Positions 1 to 9,467 of a stretch of DNA of 64,000 bases are shown piece by piece. The first letter of the stretch is position 1. Each line of letters begins with the position of its first letter. A program made the translations under genes and the position numbers. Source of the stretch: Bacteroidales bacterium (GTDB lineage Bacteria; Bacteroidota; Bacteroidia; Bacteroidales; GCA-2748055); contig JARGFP010000005.1 in the NCBI GenBank assembly GCA_029210585.1, positions 159,434 to 223,433 of the forward strand, read 5' to 3'. The notes beneath the pieces are model-generated. The model made no database searches. It had not been told where the DNA came from and saw only the letters and a program-made list of their open reading frames with translations.

Positions 1-252
1 TCTGCATTTCTGCAGGTACCAAATCCCGTTTTCGGCAGGTCAGTGACACTATTACTATATTCCCTGTTGATCGCTGTCACCTTCCTGCATTAGGTTGAAT
101 TAAATAGCAATTGCCGTGCAATCATGTTTTCTTGTTCCTGAAAAATCATCTCCGGATGGTGCTGTTCAGGCAGACAACTTGTTTCAGTGGCTTTTCCGGA
201 GTATCGATGACGCATAACAATAAAACCTATTTGTTCAACTAAATTTTATTCT
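1..252. other. Upstream region of the SusC/SusD operon
   Basis: No convincing gene is visible in these 252 bases. The segment is the leader and promoter region of the SusC-like gene that starts at 253. I did not find a clean match to the Bacteroidota -7 element (TAnnTTTG) with correct spacing, so no promoter is called. Confidence 0.4.
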
Positions 253-3200
253 ATGAAAAGAATTATTTTTTTCTCGTTGTTTTTGGCAATGAGTAGTGCC
301 GTTGCCTTCTCTCAGATGAAGGTAAATGGTACCGTGATCAGCGCCGAAGACAATTCTCTCTTACCCGGGGTCTCTGTCCTGGTCAGGGGGACACAGACAG
401 GAACGATCACCGATATAAACGGTTTTTACGAAATCACCGTGCCCGGCGACGATGCAGTGCTGGTCTTCAGTTTTGTTGGTATGGACCAGAAGGAGGTTGA
501 GGTAGACGGTCAATCGTTAATTGACGTGGGACTGACTTCCGAGTATCTTAACCTGGACGAGGTAGTTGTCACTGCAGTAGGTATTACGCGAAGTGAAAAA
601 TCGCTTGGGTACAAGGTATCCTCTGTCAGCGATGAACAGCTTAATTCTGTCAGGGAATCAAGCGTGGTCAACAGTCTCGTTGGGAAGGTTTCCGGATTGC
701 GGATCAACCAGCAATCGGGAACCGTGGGTGGCTCTTCCAAGATCATCATCCGTGGTGCCAACTCACTGGGCGGAAATAACCAGCCCATCTTCGTTGTAGA
801 TGGCATGCCCATTGATAATACCTTTTTCGAGGCCGACAATATCGAGGGGACCGCGAACAGCATCACCGGTAATGTGGATGTGGGCAACCGCGCTTCTGAT
901 ATCAGCCCCGATGACATTGCATCCATCTCAGTACTGAAAGGTCCGGCTGCAACAGCCCTCTACGGTGCGCGGGCCAAGAACGGTGCGATTATTATCACCA
1001 CCAAGAAGGGGAAGAAAGGGACCACCCAGGTGCAGGTCAATACTTCTTACCGGTGGGACACCCCCCTGAAGCTCCCCAACTTTCAGAACGAATATGCACA
1101 GGGAAGCTATGGCAATTACGACCTGAAATTCCTCAATGGCTGGGGACCGAAGATCAGCGAGGTACAGGACCAGCGTTTCCTGGATTTCAAGGGCGACAGC
1201 GTGGTACTGCAGGCATACCCGAATAACGTGCGGGATTTCTACCAGACCGGTTTTACGGCACTGAACTCCACCGGAATCTCCGGTGGTGATGAAAAATCTG
1301 ATTTCCGGATCGGGTATTCCAACAACATGCAGAACGGGATCGTACCCCAGTCACAATACAGGAAGAATGGTGTTACACTGAATGCCGGCAGGAAACTGAG
1401 TGACAAGCTCAGTGCCCGTGCATCATTGAATTATATCAAGACATCGTCAGAAGGAAGACCCGCCCAGGGAAGCAACGATATGAACGTACTGACTTCCAAA
1501 ATCAATGGTTTGCCGCGTACAGTGAGCATCGATGATGTCAGGGAAAATTACGTTGACGAGTTTGGAGACCAGATTGCCCTCGACGGGGACAAGTCGGTGA
1601 ACAACCCATTCTGGATCATCAACAACAACAAGTTTACAAACGACCTGGAGCGGATGATCGGAAGTGCACACCTGGCATACCAGGTGACTCCCTGGCTGGA
1701 GATATCCAACCGCGTCGGGACCGATTTCTACAACGAGTACCGCCGGCAGATTTACAAGAAAGGCACACTCGGGAGGATGAATGGAAGTTTTACCACCTAC
1801 AATCTCTACAACAGGGTATTCAACAATGACCTGATGGCCACTGCAAATTTCGATATCAGCGAAGACCTCAATATCAGGGTGATCGCCGGACACAATATCT
1901 TCGAGCAGGAGCGCCGCAGGACCATCGTAACAGGAACCGACCTGGTGATGGACGACCTGTACAGGTTCGGGAATGCGAAGTCCACTTCCCCCGACAACTA
2001 CTATTCGCTGAAGCGGCTGATGGGTGTTTACGGGGACGTTGGCATCAGTTTCAGGAATTTCCTTTTCGTAAATATTACAGGACGGAACGACTGGAGTTCA
2101 ACCCTCCCGGTGGAGAATAATTCCTACTTCTACCCATCCGTGAGCAGCAGCTTTATCTTTACTGAATTCATCGACAACAAGGATATCCTGAGTTTCGGTA
2201 AACTCCGGCTGAGCTGGGCCAATGTCGGATCCGACGAGCAGCCCTACCAGCTCGACTTCCAGTATGCAGCTGCCAACAGCTATTATGCACAGTTCAGCCT
2301 GAATGGCAATTTCCCGCATGGTGGCGTGGTAGGGGTTACCGGCCCCAGGATCTATCCGACCCCGGACCTTGAACCGCAGAATGCTTCTACTTTTGAAGTG
2401 GGTACCGACCTGCGCTTCTTTAACAACCGTATCGGAATCGACTTTACCTACTACAATACCATGACCACCAACCAGATCATTTCGATCGACATTCCGCTTT
2501 CCACCGGATATTTCAGCAGGAATGTGAATGTTGGCGCTGTTTCAAATGTCGGGCTTGAGGCCGACCTTCACCTTGCGATGATCCGCAAACCCAATGGTGT
2601 GAACTGGAACATCAATGTGAACTTCAATAAGAACACCCAGATTGTTGAAGAACTTTCAGAGGGTCTGACCGAATACCAGCTTTCCAGTGGATGGAGTGGC
2701 TTGCAGATCAAAGCCGCTCCCGGAGAGAAGTTTGGACTGTATGGCACCGGCTGGAGACGCAATGAAAGCGGGGATATCATCATCAATCCGAATACCGGAC
2801 TTAGAGAAGTAGCTCCCGGTAAGCGCTTTGGAGATATCTATCCCGACTGGATCATGGGGATCAACAACACTTTATCGTACAAGGGAATCGACCTGAATTT
2901 CCTGGTGGACATCAGGCAGGGAGGCGTTTTTTACTCAGGTACAGTAGGGAATATCCGGTCCACTGGACTTGCACTTGAAACGGCAGAGAACAGGGACCAG
3001 GTATTCATCGACGCCGGTGTACAGGATATGGGCGACGGAACCTACCGTCCGAACGATGTTCCGGTACAGAGCATGCAGGATTTCTGGGCTCATTACAGCG
3101 CGATCAGCAATACGGAAGGCAATGTGTTTGATGCATCTTATGTGAAATTGCGCGAAATCCGTTTGTCTTACAATCTTCCGAAGAATGTGCTTGACAATAC

Positions 3201-3381
3201 CTTCATTTCTGGTTTAAGAATGGGCGTGGAAGCAAGGAATCTTTGGATCATCAAGGATTATGTGCCGCACGTGGACCCGGAACTGAATTTCTTCGGGCCT
3301 GCAGCAGTAGGGGAAGGTGTTGAATTCAACAGTATACCTTCTGTAAGGAGTTTTGGAGTGAACCTGATGCTGACATTTTAA
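253..3381 (+). CDS. SusC/RagA-family TonB-dependent outer-membrane receptor
   Basis: Outer-membrane TonB-dependent importer that forms the barrel of a SusCD glycan or oligomer uptake complex. The 1042-residue length is typical of the family. A signal peptide covers about residues 1-20 (ending AFSQ). A carboxypeptidase-regulatory-like domain covers about 22-100, and the SusC-typical DEVVVTAVG stretch follows near 102-110. The plug domain comes next, with the motifs VNSLVGKVSGLRI, IRGANSLGG and PIFVVDGMPID. The remainder is a beta-barrel ending in an aromatic C-terminal strand (NLMLTF). The next gene, a SusD-like lipoprotein, begins 24 bases downstream, which confirms the pair. The substrate cannot be read from sequence. 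No glycosidase is fused to this operon, although hemicellulose-type enzymes lie 7-13 kb downstream. Confidence 0.97.
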   Translation: MKRIIFFSLFLAMSSAVAFSQMKVNGTVISAEDNSLLPGVSVLVRGTQTGTITDINGFYEITVPGDDAVLVFSFVGMDQKEVEVDGQSLIDVGLTSEYLNLDEVVVTAVGITRSEKSLGYKVSSVSDEQLNSVRESSVVNSLVGKVSGLRINQQSGTVGGSSKIIIRGANSLGGNNQPIFVVDGMPIDNTFFEADNIEGTANSITGNVDVGNRASDISPDDIASISVLKGPAATALYGARAKNGAIIITTKKGKKGTTQVQVNTSYRWDTPLKLPNFQNEYAQGSYGNYDLKFLNGWGPKISEVQDQRFLDFKGDSVVLQAYPNNVRDFYQTGFTALNSTGISGGDEKSDFRIGYSNNMQNGIVPQSQYRKNGVTLNAGRKLSDKLSARASLNYIKTSSEGRPAQGSNDMNVLTSKINGLPRTVSIDDVRENYVDEFGDQIALDGDKSVNNPFWIINNNKFTNDLERMIGSAHLAYQVTPWLEISNRVGTDFYNEYRRQIYKKGTLGRMNGSFTTYNLYNRVFNNDLMATANFDISEDLNIRVIAGHNIFEQERRRTIVTGTDLVMDDLYRFGNAKSTSPDNYYSLKRLMGVYGDVGISFRNFLFVNITGRNDWSSTLPVENNSYFYPSVSSSFIFTEFIDNKDILSFGKLRLSWANVGSDEQPYQLDFQYAAANSYYAQFSLNGNFPHGGVVGVTGPRIYPTPDLEPQNASTFEVGTDLRFFNNRIGIDFTYYNTMTTNQIISIDIPLSTGYFSRNVNVGAVSNVGLEADLHLAMIRKPNGVNWNINVNFNKNTQIVEELSEGLTEYQLSSGWSGLQIKAAPGEKFGLYGTGWRRNESGDIIINPNTGLREVAPGKRFGDIYPDWIMGINNTLSYKGIDLNFLVDIRQGGVFYSGTVGNIRSTGLALETAENRDQVFIDAGVQDMGDGTYRPNDVPVQSMQDFWAHYSAISNTEGNVFDASYVKLREIRLSYNLPKNVLDNTFISGLRMGVEARNLWIIKDYVPHVDPELNFFGPAAVGEGVEFNSIPSVRSFGVNLMLTF

Positions 3382-3405
3382 GTATAAAAATTAAAGAATA
3401 TACAG

Positions 3406-4851
3406 ATGAAAAAGATATTCATTATAACATTGATCATTTCGGTGTTTGTGACATCCTGCGAATCATGGCTGGATGTGAACACAAGCCCGAACAGTTCCAC
3501 CACGGCAGCGCCCGATGATCTGTTTGCCTATGCGGCAACGGCCTATGGAGCAAATCGTGCCGGTGGAGACAATTATATGCCCATAGGTTTTATGAACCAG
3601 GCCATTTCAACCGGTGGCTCATTCGGCTGGGGTTATGCAGAGGACCGGTATGATATCAGTCCCTATTCCCTTGGCAACACCTGGAAAGCGTATTATTCCA
3701 CCAGTGGAAACAACCTCCAGCTGGCCATCGACATCGCGGAGGGAATGGACCCTGCAGCGAACAATTCAGCCGCACAGGCGAAAATTCTGTTGGCCGAGAT
3801 GGTGTACGAATGTACCATGATTTATGGCGATATGCCCTATTCACAGGCATGGAACGACGATTACGCCTACCCTGAATTCGACGCCCAGGCGGACATCCTG
3901 AACGGACTGATCCAGGATATTGACGCGGCCATTGAACAGATCGACCCTGCCGATCCCATCAGGATCATTGAAAGTGACCTGTTCTATAAAGGCGACCTGG
4001 ATAAGTGGGTCAGGCTGGCCAATTCCATCAAACTGAGGATCTATATGACCATGTACGACAAAGATCCTTCTGTTGCGGATGACATTGCCGCGTTGCTGAA
4101 CGGGGACCTGATCGCATCAGCAGATGACAATTTCCTGTTCCCGTTCTTTGATGAACCTCAGAATGAGAATATTAAATTCAAGTTGTTTGACAGATATGCC
4201 AATGGTCAGAATCTCTGGATTTTTGCCAACAAAAATGTATTCGACTTTATGGCGGCATACGATGATCCGCGCATCCCGGTCTATTTTGATGAAGGTCCTG
4301 AGGCCGCGGAAGGAGAATTCAAAGCTGTGGAAACTGCTACAGAAGCAGACGCTACCACCAGTACGATCAGCATGTACCTCTATCGTCCTGATGCACCGGA
4401 AGTAATCTTCAGTTATTCCGAGATGCTGTTCTTCCTGGCGGAGATCCATGCACGGGGTATTGGCGTAGCAGCTGACCTGAATACCGCTGCCCGGTATTTT
4501 GAAGAAGCTGTGGAACAGGCCATGCTGTTCTGCGAAGTGCCACAGGCGGACATCGATGATTTCCTGGCCAGTGACCTGCCGGATATTTCCACCATGTCGG
4601 CCGAAGACGCCTTGTACGAGATCCATGTGCAGCACTGGATCGACCTGATGGACCGTACCCTGGAAGGATGGGTGCAATCGCGCAGATCGGGCGATGCCGG
4701 CAACGAAGTGCCGAACCTCCAGTTGCCCAATGGAGCTCCCGCCGGAGGGATCATGCGCCGCTGGCCCTATCCTGATGATGAGCTCACCGGAAACATCAAT
4801 GCACCGTCAGCGTTGCCACAAATCTATGATAAGCTTTGGTTCGATAAATAA
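3406..4851 (+). CDS. SusD/RagB-family lipoprotein
   Basis: Surface lipoprotein that caps the SusC-like barrel and captures substrate. The 481-residue product starts with a lipoprotein signal peptide whose lipobox Cys is residue 18 (VTSCESW). It is followed by the SusD-type N-terminus (WLDVNTSPNSST) and a helical TPR-like architecture. The pattern resembles the SusD-like_2 subgroup more than classical SusD, for example in the motifs AKILLAEMVYECTMIYGDMPYSQA and FSYSEMLFFLAEIHARG. It lies 24 bases after susC and 12 bases before the third operon gene, so the three are almost certainly co-transcribed. Confidence 0.95.
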   Translation: MKKIFIITLIISVFVTSCESWLDVNTSPNSSTTAAPDDLFAYAATAYGANRAGGDNYMPIGFMNQAISTGGSFGWGYAEDRYDISPYSLGNTWKAYYSTSGNNLQLAIDIAEGMDPAANNSAAQAKILLAEMVYECTMIYGDMPYSQAWNDDYAYPEFDAQADILNGLIQDIDAAIEQIDPADPIRIIESDLFYKGDLDKWVRLANSIKLRIYMTMYDKDPSVADDIAALLNGDLIASADDNFLFPFFDEPQNENIKFKLFDRYANGQNLWIFANKNVFDFMAAYDDPRIPVYFDEGPEAAEGEFKAVETATEADATTSTISMYLYRPDAPEVIFSYSEMLFFLAEIHARGIGVAADLNTAARYFEEAVEQAMLFCEVPQADIDDFLASDLPDISTMSAEDALYEIHVQHWIDLMDRTLEGWVQSRRSGDAGNEVPNLQLPNGAPAGGIMRRWPYPDDELTGNINAPSALPQIYDKLWFDK

Positions 4852-4863
4852 AAACACTGAATT

Positions 4864-5622
4864 ATGAAAAATATAGTAAAGATTAGTATGCTGCTTGTAC
4901 TGGGATTCGCCTGGAGTTGTGAGTCCTATTTCCCGGCAGAACCAGATTTAACCAATACGTACCCGGCCTACGTGGAGATTGAGAACACTGCGCCCAAAAC
5001 AGTGCCCGAAGGTAGTGAGATCAGTTTAACGCTTACATCGCGTAGTGTCGTTTACCAATCCTATACGGTTTCCTACGAGGTAACTGGCGATTATTCAACA
5101 TCAGGAACGGTTGAAGTTCCGGAAGCCATGAACCGTTATACGGTTTCAGTACCTGTCGAAGCCGGAATTGTGACCGACGATCCGCTTTCAGCCACGGTTA
5201 CGCTCACAGATGTTACGGGAGATATGGCGCTTGGAAGGAACGGCATGAACACCGCTGTTGAGGTATCGATCACCAAATTTGTACCTTATGATGCGGATGA
5301 CTATGCGATCACATTCAACTGTGTTGAACCTGGTTCCGGGGAGTACCAATGCACGTTTGTAAAAACGGATGATCCGCTGGTACTGACCAATAGCAACTTC
5401 AAGGATTCGTTATGGCATGTTGCCTATACCTTCAGCGGTGATTTCGACCAGGTGATCACTATCGACCAGCAAACTGTCGGAGATGAACCTGATGTATACT
5501 CTGTCAGTGGTTCGGGTACCTACGATGGTGTATTAAGGACCATGGTCGTGGACTATACTGTGGTTGACGTGAGTGGTAATGTGCTGGATGATAACACGCA
5601 CACCTTTACCGTTCCGGAATAG
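4864..5622 (+). CDS. Lipoprotein in SusCD operon, beta-sandwich type, possible surface glycan-binding protein
   Basis: A 252-residue protein with a lipoprotein-type signal peptide; the Cys at residue 19 lies in FAWSCES. The body is rich in beta strands with alternating V/T/Y residues. The region around residues 38-120 (VPEGSEISLTLTSR, then VEVSITKF) looks like a Calx-beta or Ig-like sandwich. I do not recognise a named family. Its place as third gene behind SusC/SusD, and its lipoprotein nature, match the auxiliary surface-binding lipoproteins (SusE/F or SGBP position) of such loci. This is a positional inference, not a motif match. The operon ends at the terminator at 5645. Confidence 0.8.
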   Translation: MKNIVKISMLLVLGFAWSCESYFPAEPDLTNTYPAYVEIENTAPKTVPEGSEISLTLTSRSVVYQSYTVSYEVTGDYSTSGTVEVPEAMNRYTVSVPVEAGIVTDDPLSATVTLTDVTGDMALGRNGMNTAVEVSITKFVPYDADDYAITFNCVEPGSGEYQCTFVKTDDPLVLTNSNFKDSLWHVAYTFSGDFDQVITIDQQTVGDEPDVYSVSGSGTYDGVLRTMVVDYTVVDVSGNVLDDNTHTFTVPE

Positions 5623-5644
5623 CTGTTGTTCCGTCTATTGCAAT

Positions 5645-5679
5645 AAAAAGGGGCGTCCTGTGAAGGGCGCCCCTTTTTT
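5645..5679. terminator. Bidirectional rho-independent terminator
   Basis: A perfect 11-bp stem, AAAAAGGGGCG (5645-5655) against CGCCCCTTTTT (5668-5678), with a 12-base loop and T-runs on both strands. It sits between the converging SusCD operon and the LytTR regulator gene and can serve both. Confidence 0.92.
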
Positions 5680-5693
5680 AAGGTTGGATGGGT

Positions 5694-6413
5694 CTATACC
5701 TCGCTTCTGAAATGAAGCGCGCTGAACACCTGGTTCTTGTAGTTCCTTCCGATCCGCACCTTGGCGTTTTCGAGCTCGATGGTGGTGGCATTGAAGGCCC
5801 GGATCTTCGGGATGGAGACGATGTAGGATTTGTGTACCCTGATGAACTGCTCCGGCGGCAGTTTCTTTTCTATGGATTGCAGGCTGCTTTTCACCACCAC
5901 GCGGCGGGTGTCGGTATGGATGCGGATGTATTCATTCAACCCTTCAATGAAATGGATCTCTTTCAGGTAGATCTTGATGATCTTCTTGTTTTCCTTGACA
6001 TAGATAAATGCATGGTCATTGAGCCCGTTTTCTTTTTCAAGCGTTACGTCCTGGTGGGTACGCGTGGCAAAAAATTTATTCACCGCCTTGAAGAAGCGCT
6101 CAAAAGTGACCGGCTTCATGAGGTAGTCCACCACATCCAGTTCGAAACCCTCGATTGCATACTGACTGAAGGCAGTCGTAATGATTACACTGGGCGGATT
6201 TTTGAGCGTTTTCAGGAATTCGATCCCTGTGATCTGGGGCATTTTAATGTCCAGGAACATCAGGTCGATATTGTTGTTCCTCAGCGTTTCCATCGCCTCC
6301 ATTGCGTTTGCACACTCTGCCACAATCTCAAAATTCTCCAGTTTATTGACATGACCCCTGATCAGTTCCCTGGCCAGCGGTTCGTCATCTATGATAATAC
6401 ATTTTGTTCTCAT
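5694..6413 (-). CDS. LytTR-family response regulator
   Basis: Two-component response regulator of 239 residues. The receiver domain (about 1-120) has the acidic pair D9/D10 and the phosphoacceptor Asp at residue 55 (LMFLDIKMP). It continues with the Thr and Lys switch positions (IITTAFSQYA, DYLMKPVTFERFF). A LytTR DNA-binding domain follows (about 140-239), with typical phrases IHFIEGLNEYIRIHT and FIRVHKSYIVSI. LytTR proteins bind tandem 9-bp direct repeats. The gene is divergent from the LytS-like kinase gene whose likely start is 6708, the usual partner arrangement. It also converges on the SusCD terminator. Confidence 0.96.
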   Translation of the reverse strand: MRTKCIIIDDEPLARELIRGHVNKLENFEIVAECANAMEAMETLRNNNIDLMFLDIKMPQITGIEFLKTLKNPPSVIITTAFSQYAIEGFELDVVDYLMKPVTFERFFKAVNKFFATRTHQDVTLEKENGLNDHAFIYVKENKKIIKIYLKEIHFIEGLNEYIRIHTDTRRVVVKSSLQSIEKKLPPEQFIRVHKSYIVSIPKIRAFNATTIELENAKVRIGRNYKNQVFSALHFRSEV

Positions 6414-6707
6414 TTCAGGGTATTCGGTTGCAATGTTAAAGGTAAAAACATCCTCAAACTATATCAAGGAAGCGTTAACTTATTGAAATTTCTGGTTAAA
6501 TAATAATGGATTCTGCCAACAACCGCCAGGTGTAAGTGAACAACCCGCAACAACCAGTCAAAGGCGTTTACTGTCGTATGAAGCCTGTTGCGGCCTGTTC
6601 ACGCGCAGGCTGTTGAAATGATCTGTCCGATATCGGTACAATGTGTAATATTGCAGGATACCATTTGTCGGGGTTCGTTCCCGGATGTGGTTATAATTCA
6701 GACAAAT

Positions 6708-7778
6708 ATGCGCAGATTTCCCGGCATGATACTTTATTCAGAAAAGCCTGGGTACCGCATCGCACGGCACCTTTTTCTTTTTGTAGGCATGAACCTGCTC
6801 TTTACCTGGGTGGTTTTCATGCGCAGCGGGCAGGACCAGCAACTCCGGGAAATAGTACGCAATGTACTGATCAATTCATTTTTCTTCTTTGGATATGCCT
6901 ACCTGACCGCCTATGTGCTGGTACCGCTGATGCTGTCGAAGCGCAGGTACATCCTGTTCTTTATTGTCTTTCTGTTTGCAGGGATTTTCATTTCCTGGCT
7001 AAAATTCATTTTTTCGGATTACCTGTTTTATAATGTCGTTGGAAACGGTATTGGCAGCAGGATCGAAGCAGCGAGCCTGTCGCGGGTGCTGGTCAATACG
7101 AAAGACATGACCTTTATCGTCGCCCTGTTTCTTATTGCAAAATATGCAAAGGACAATCATCATTTGAACAGCAGGTTGGCCATGTTTCAGGACGATCAGC
7201 TCAGGTCCGAGATCAGGCTGCTCAGGAACCAGCTTGATCCGCACGTGGTCTTCAACAACCTCAATAATCTGTATTGCCTGAGTCTGAACGAATCCCCCGC
7301 GGTATCAGCGAACCTGGGAAGATTAAGTTCTTTATTGTCCTTTTATTTTGAAGACGGAAAAAAAGAGAAGGTAAAGCTCAGCAGGGAACTGGAGGCCATC
7401 ATGGATTACCTGAACCTGGAAAAACTAAGGTATGGAAACAGGCTCTCCATTGATTTTGCCACGGAGGGAGACCCGGGTGAGAAGGAGATCTTTCCCCTGG
7501 TAATTTTCCCTTTTGTTGAAAACTGTCTCGAACATGGATCCAGTCTGACATCGGGATCAGCATGGATCAGGATAAGGGTGCGCGTGGAGGCAGATGCCAT
7601 TGTCTTTCATGCATCCAACAGCAAACCGGAGGCCTTGCCCGAGGCATTCAGCCAGGACAGAGGTCGCCGGAAAAGCGGACCGGCAGAAAAACTGGACCTC
7701 CTGTATCCCGGCAGGTATATGCTGCGGGTGGACGACCTGAAAGATCGTTACAGTGTGGATTTTAAACTAAAACTCTGA
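6708..7778 (+). CDS. LytS/AlgZ-like membrane sensor histidine kinase
   Basis: Membrane sensor kinase and probable partner of the divergent LytTR regulator. The reading frame is open from 6588, but residues before 6708 look non-coding. ATG 6708 (MRRFPGM) or 6726 gives a normal N-terminus just before the first membrane helix. About four membrane segments precede a His_kinase domain, with the phosphoacceptor His near residue 179 in LDPHVVFNNLNNLY. The N-box is FPFVENCLEHG. The C-terminal G-box (usually GxGLxN) is poorly conserved here (RRKSGPAEKLDLLYPGRY), so ATP binding may be weakened. Its stop is one base before the next gene. Confidence 0.88.
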   Translation: MRRFPGMILYSEKPGYRIARHLFLFVGMNLLFTWVVFMRSGQDQQLREIVRNVLINSFFFFGYAYLTAYVLVPLMLSKRRYILFFIVFLFAGIFISWLKFIFSDYLFYNVVGNGIGSRIEAASLSRVLVNTKDMTFIVALFLIAKYAKDNHHLNSRLAMFQDDQLRSEIRLLRNQLDPHVVFNNLNNLYCLSLNESPAVSANLGRLSSLLSFYFEDGKKEKVKLSRELEAIMDYLNLEKLRYGNRLSIDFATEGDPGEKEIFPLVIFPFVENCLEHGSSLTSGSAWIRIRVRVEADAIVFHASNSKPEALPEAFSQDRGRRKSGPAEKLDLLYPGRYMLRVDDLKDRYSVDFKLKL

Positions 7779-7779
7779 C

Positions 7780-8853
7780 ATGGAACTGCTGCGCCATTTT
7801 TCCCTTGAGAACAGGTACCTCCGGCATGGTATATTCTGGATGGCCTGGGTAGCCGGGTTTACGTTTGTGAAGAGCTTTGGTTCCGGAATGGAAACCTATG
7901 TGGGATGGCTATTCTATTACCTGGCCACTTTGCCTATTTTTATGGCGCATACCTACCTGGTGGTTTACTGGGCGGCCAGGAAATTCCTTTGTGGAGTTAA
8001 GATCATATTGTTTGTTTTCGTGTTCGTGCTGCTGATGCTTCTCTTCTCTTTCCTGGAAATGTTCGTGACCAATACCTGGCTGTCGCAGCTCTTTCCGTCA
8101 GTATTCTCCGGCAGTCCTGAATATCGCGATCCCCTGAATGTGTTGATCAGTGGGATCGGGAACCTCTATATCATCCTGGTCTTTGCTGCTGCAAGGATGG
8201 TCAGGTCGTGGTACCTGGGTGAAAGAAAAGGACAGGCGCTTGAAAAACAGCAACTCTTTATGGAGCGGGCGGATGCCAATGCAGGAATCCTGCCGGGAAT
8301 GTTGCTGTTTTCGGTGCGGTCCATTGAACAGATGGGAAGAGACAGACCCGGGGATGTTGCAGGTGCCATTGCCATGCTTTCCCAATTGCTGAATGCGGTA
8401 ATGCAGGCGCATAAAAGCATGAAGCTTCGGCTGGATGAGGAGATGAGAAATGTCCGCAACCTGCTGAAATTGTATTCATTGCTCATGGGCAGGGATATAC
8501 CGGTACTGAAGATCGAACAGTGCTCTATGGCTGCCTTGTCGCTTCCTGCGTTCATGATTTTTTCTCCACTTGAAATCGTTATCAGGCATTTCATGTGGAT
8601 GCCGGATGATACCATCGAAGTGTGCATCCGGGGAGAGGAAATGGTGACCATTAGTTTGCGAAGCGAAGCTGCTGATGTCAGGAAACCGGATCCAGCCGAA
8701 ATGACCCGGGAGCTCGATTTGCTTTATCCCGGTCGCTACCAGGTTCGTATTGAAGAGCGGGCGGAAAACCTCATACTATGGATCAGTGAAGATGCTGCCT
8801 GGAGTGCCGAAAGGCGTACGCTGACGTTTCAGGGCAATATGGTTGCCGGTTGA
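7780..8853 (+). CDS. Degenerate LytS-like membrane pseudokinase
   Basis: A 357-residue paralogue-like partner of the preceding kinase, starting one base after its stop. It has four or five predicted membrane segments (to about residue 150), a linker helix and a C-terminal domain of kinase-like length. The C-terminal phrase ELDLLYPGRYQVRIEE mirrors EKLDLLYPGRYMLRVDD of the upstream kinase, so common origin is clear. The phosphoacceptor block normally written PHFLFN reads PGMLLFS here, so the His is absent. The N-box position reads SPLEIVIRHFMWM, with the Asn lost. It is therefore unlikely to autophosphorylate and may act as a sensor or heterodimer partner. The family is established by similarity; the role is inferred. 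Confidence 0.8.
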   Translation: MELLRHFSLENRYLRHGIFWMAWVAGFTFVKSFGSGMETYVGWLFYYLATLPIFMAHTYLVVYWAARKFLCGVKIILFVFVFVLLMLLFSFLEMFVTNTWLSQLFPSVFSGSPEYRDPLNVLISGIGNLYIILVFAAARMVRSWYLGERKGQALEKQQLFMERADANAGILPGMLLFSVRSIEQMGRDRPGDVAGAIAMLSQLLNAVMQAHKSMKLRLDEEMRNVRNLLKLYSLLMGRDIPVLKIEQCSMAALSLPAFMIFSPLEIVIRHFMWMPDDTIEVCIRGEEMVTISLRSEAADVRKPDPAEMTRELDLLYPGRYQVRIEERAENLILWISEDAAWSAERRTLTFQGNMVAG

Positions 8854-9467
8854 TGCGGATCACTGAACTTATTTTTTCTTTCCGGCGCTATACCATACAT
8901 TTATTCCGACTCTCAAAAAACTTGCCGTTTACTTCTCAGGGTTTAGGTTAATATATAAAACTGAAAAACGGCAAGTTTTTACTTTTTATCCTCCCTTTTG
9001 ACGTGCCATATTCCTTCGCAGTTTCATCCCCCATTTCCATTGCTGCCTGCCTTTACCGGCATTTTGCAGATAGCAGATTGTTTCTCCCTTCACTTTGGTG
9101 CTTCCCCTGCACTTATACTTTCATAACCCTTCTCACAACTGAATGTCCCGATTGCCCCCAATTAGGACTTGGTTCCCGGTTGTTGAACGGATCCACCACC
9201 TGCCGGAATTTCATTTTCGCCGGGAGAATTACTGCTGATCATCTGTGAACGACAGGCAAATGTCAGTAAACGACACGCATATATAGCTTTCAACATACTG
9301 AAATACAATGAAATATAGTGTTAAACAAAAGCGTACACTCCGTACAAAGTTGTGCAGAATCGGACGATTTTAACACAAATTGAAAAATTCAAAAAAAATG
9401 ATAACTAACAGATATACAAACATATAAGCGATTTGGCACGAAATGTGATTTTTTGAGGGCAGATTGA
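8854..9467. other. 614-base gap between kinase genes
   Basis: No gene is supported here. An open frame of 81 codons at 9003-9248 has Cys/Pro-rich, low-quality composition and no visible ribosome-binding site. The stretch holds the 15-bp inverted repeat at 8916-8980 and an A/T-rich leader from about 9290 to 9467 in front of the next kinase gene. Confidence 0.5.
8916..8980. repeat. Perfect 15-bp inverted repeat, 35-base spacer
   Basis: AAAAACTTGCCGTTT (8916-8930) is exactly complementary to AAACGGCAAGTTTTT (8966-8980). The downstream arm ends in a T-run, so it could terminate the two-kinase transcript. The 35-base spacer is long for a simple terminator, and an operator or a remnant of a small palindromic element is also possible. 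Confidence 0.75.

Noticed and set aside
5688..6503. 271-codon plus-strand frame opposite the LytTR regulator
   Set aside because: Antisense shadow of the regulator gene, whose domains are complete on the minus strand.
9003..9248. 81-codon frame in the gap before the soluble kinase
   Set aside because: Composition is Cys/Pro/Leu-rich and unlike neighbouring proteins; no ribosome-binding site.
9432..9456. Possible sigma-54 promoter (TGGCAC at about 9434)
   Set aside because: The -12 element TTGCA is missing at the right distance (GTGAT is found instead).
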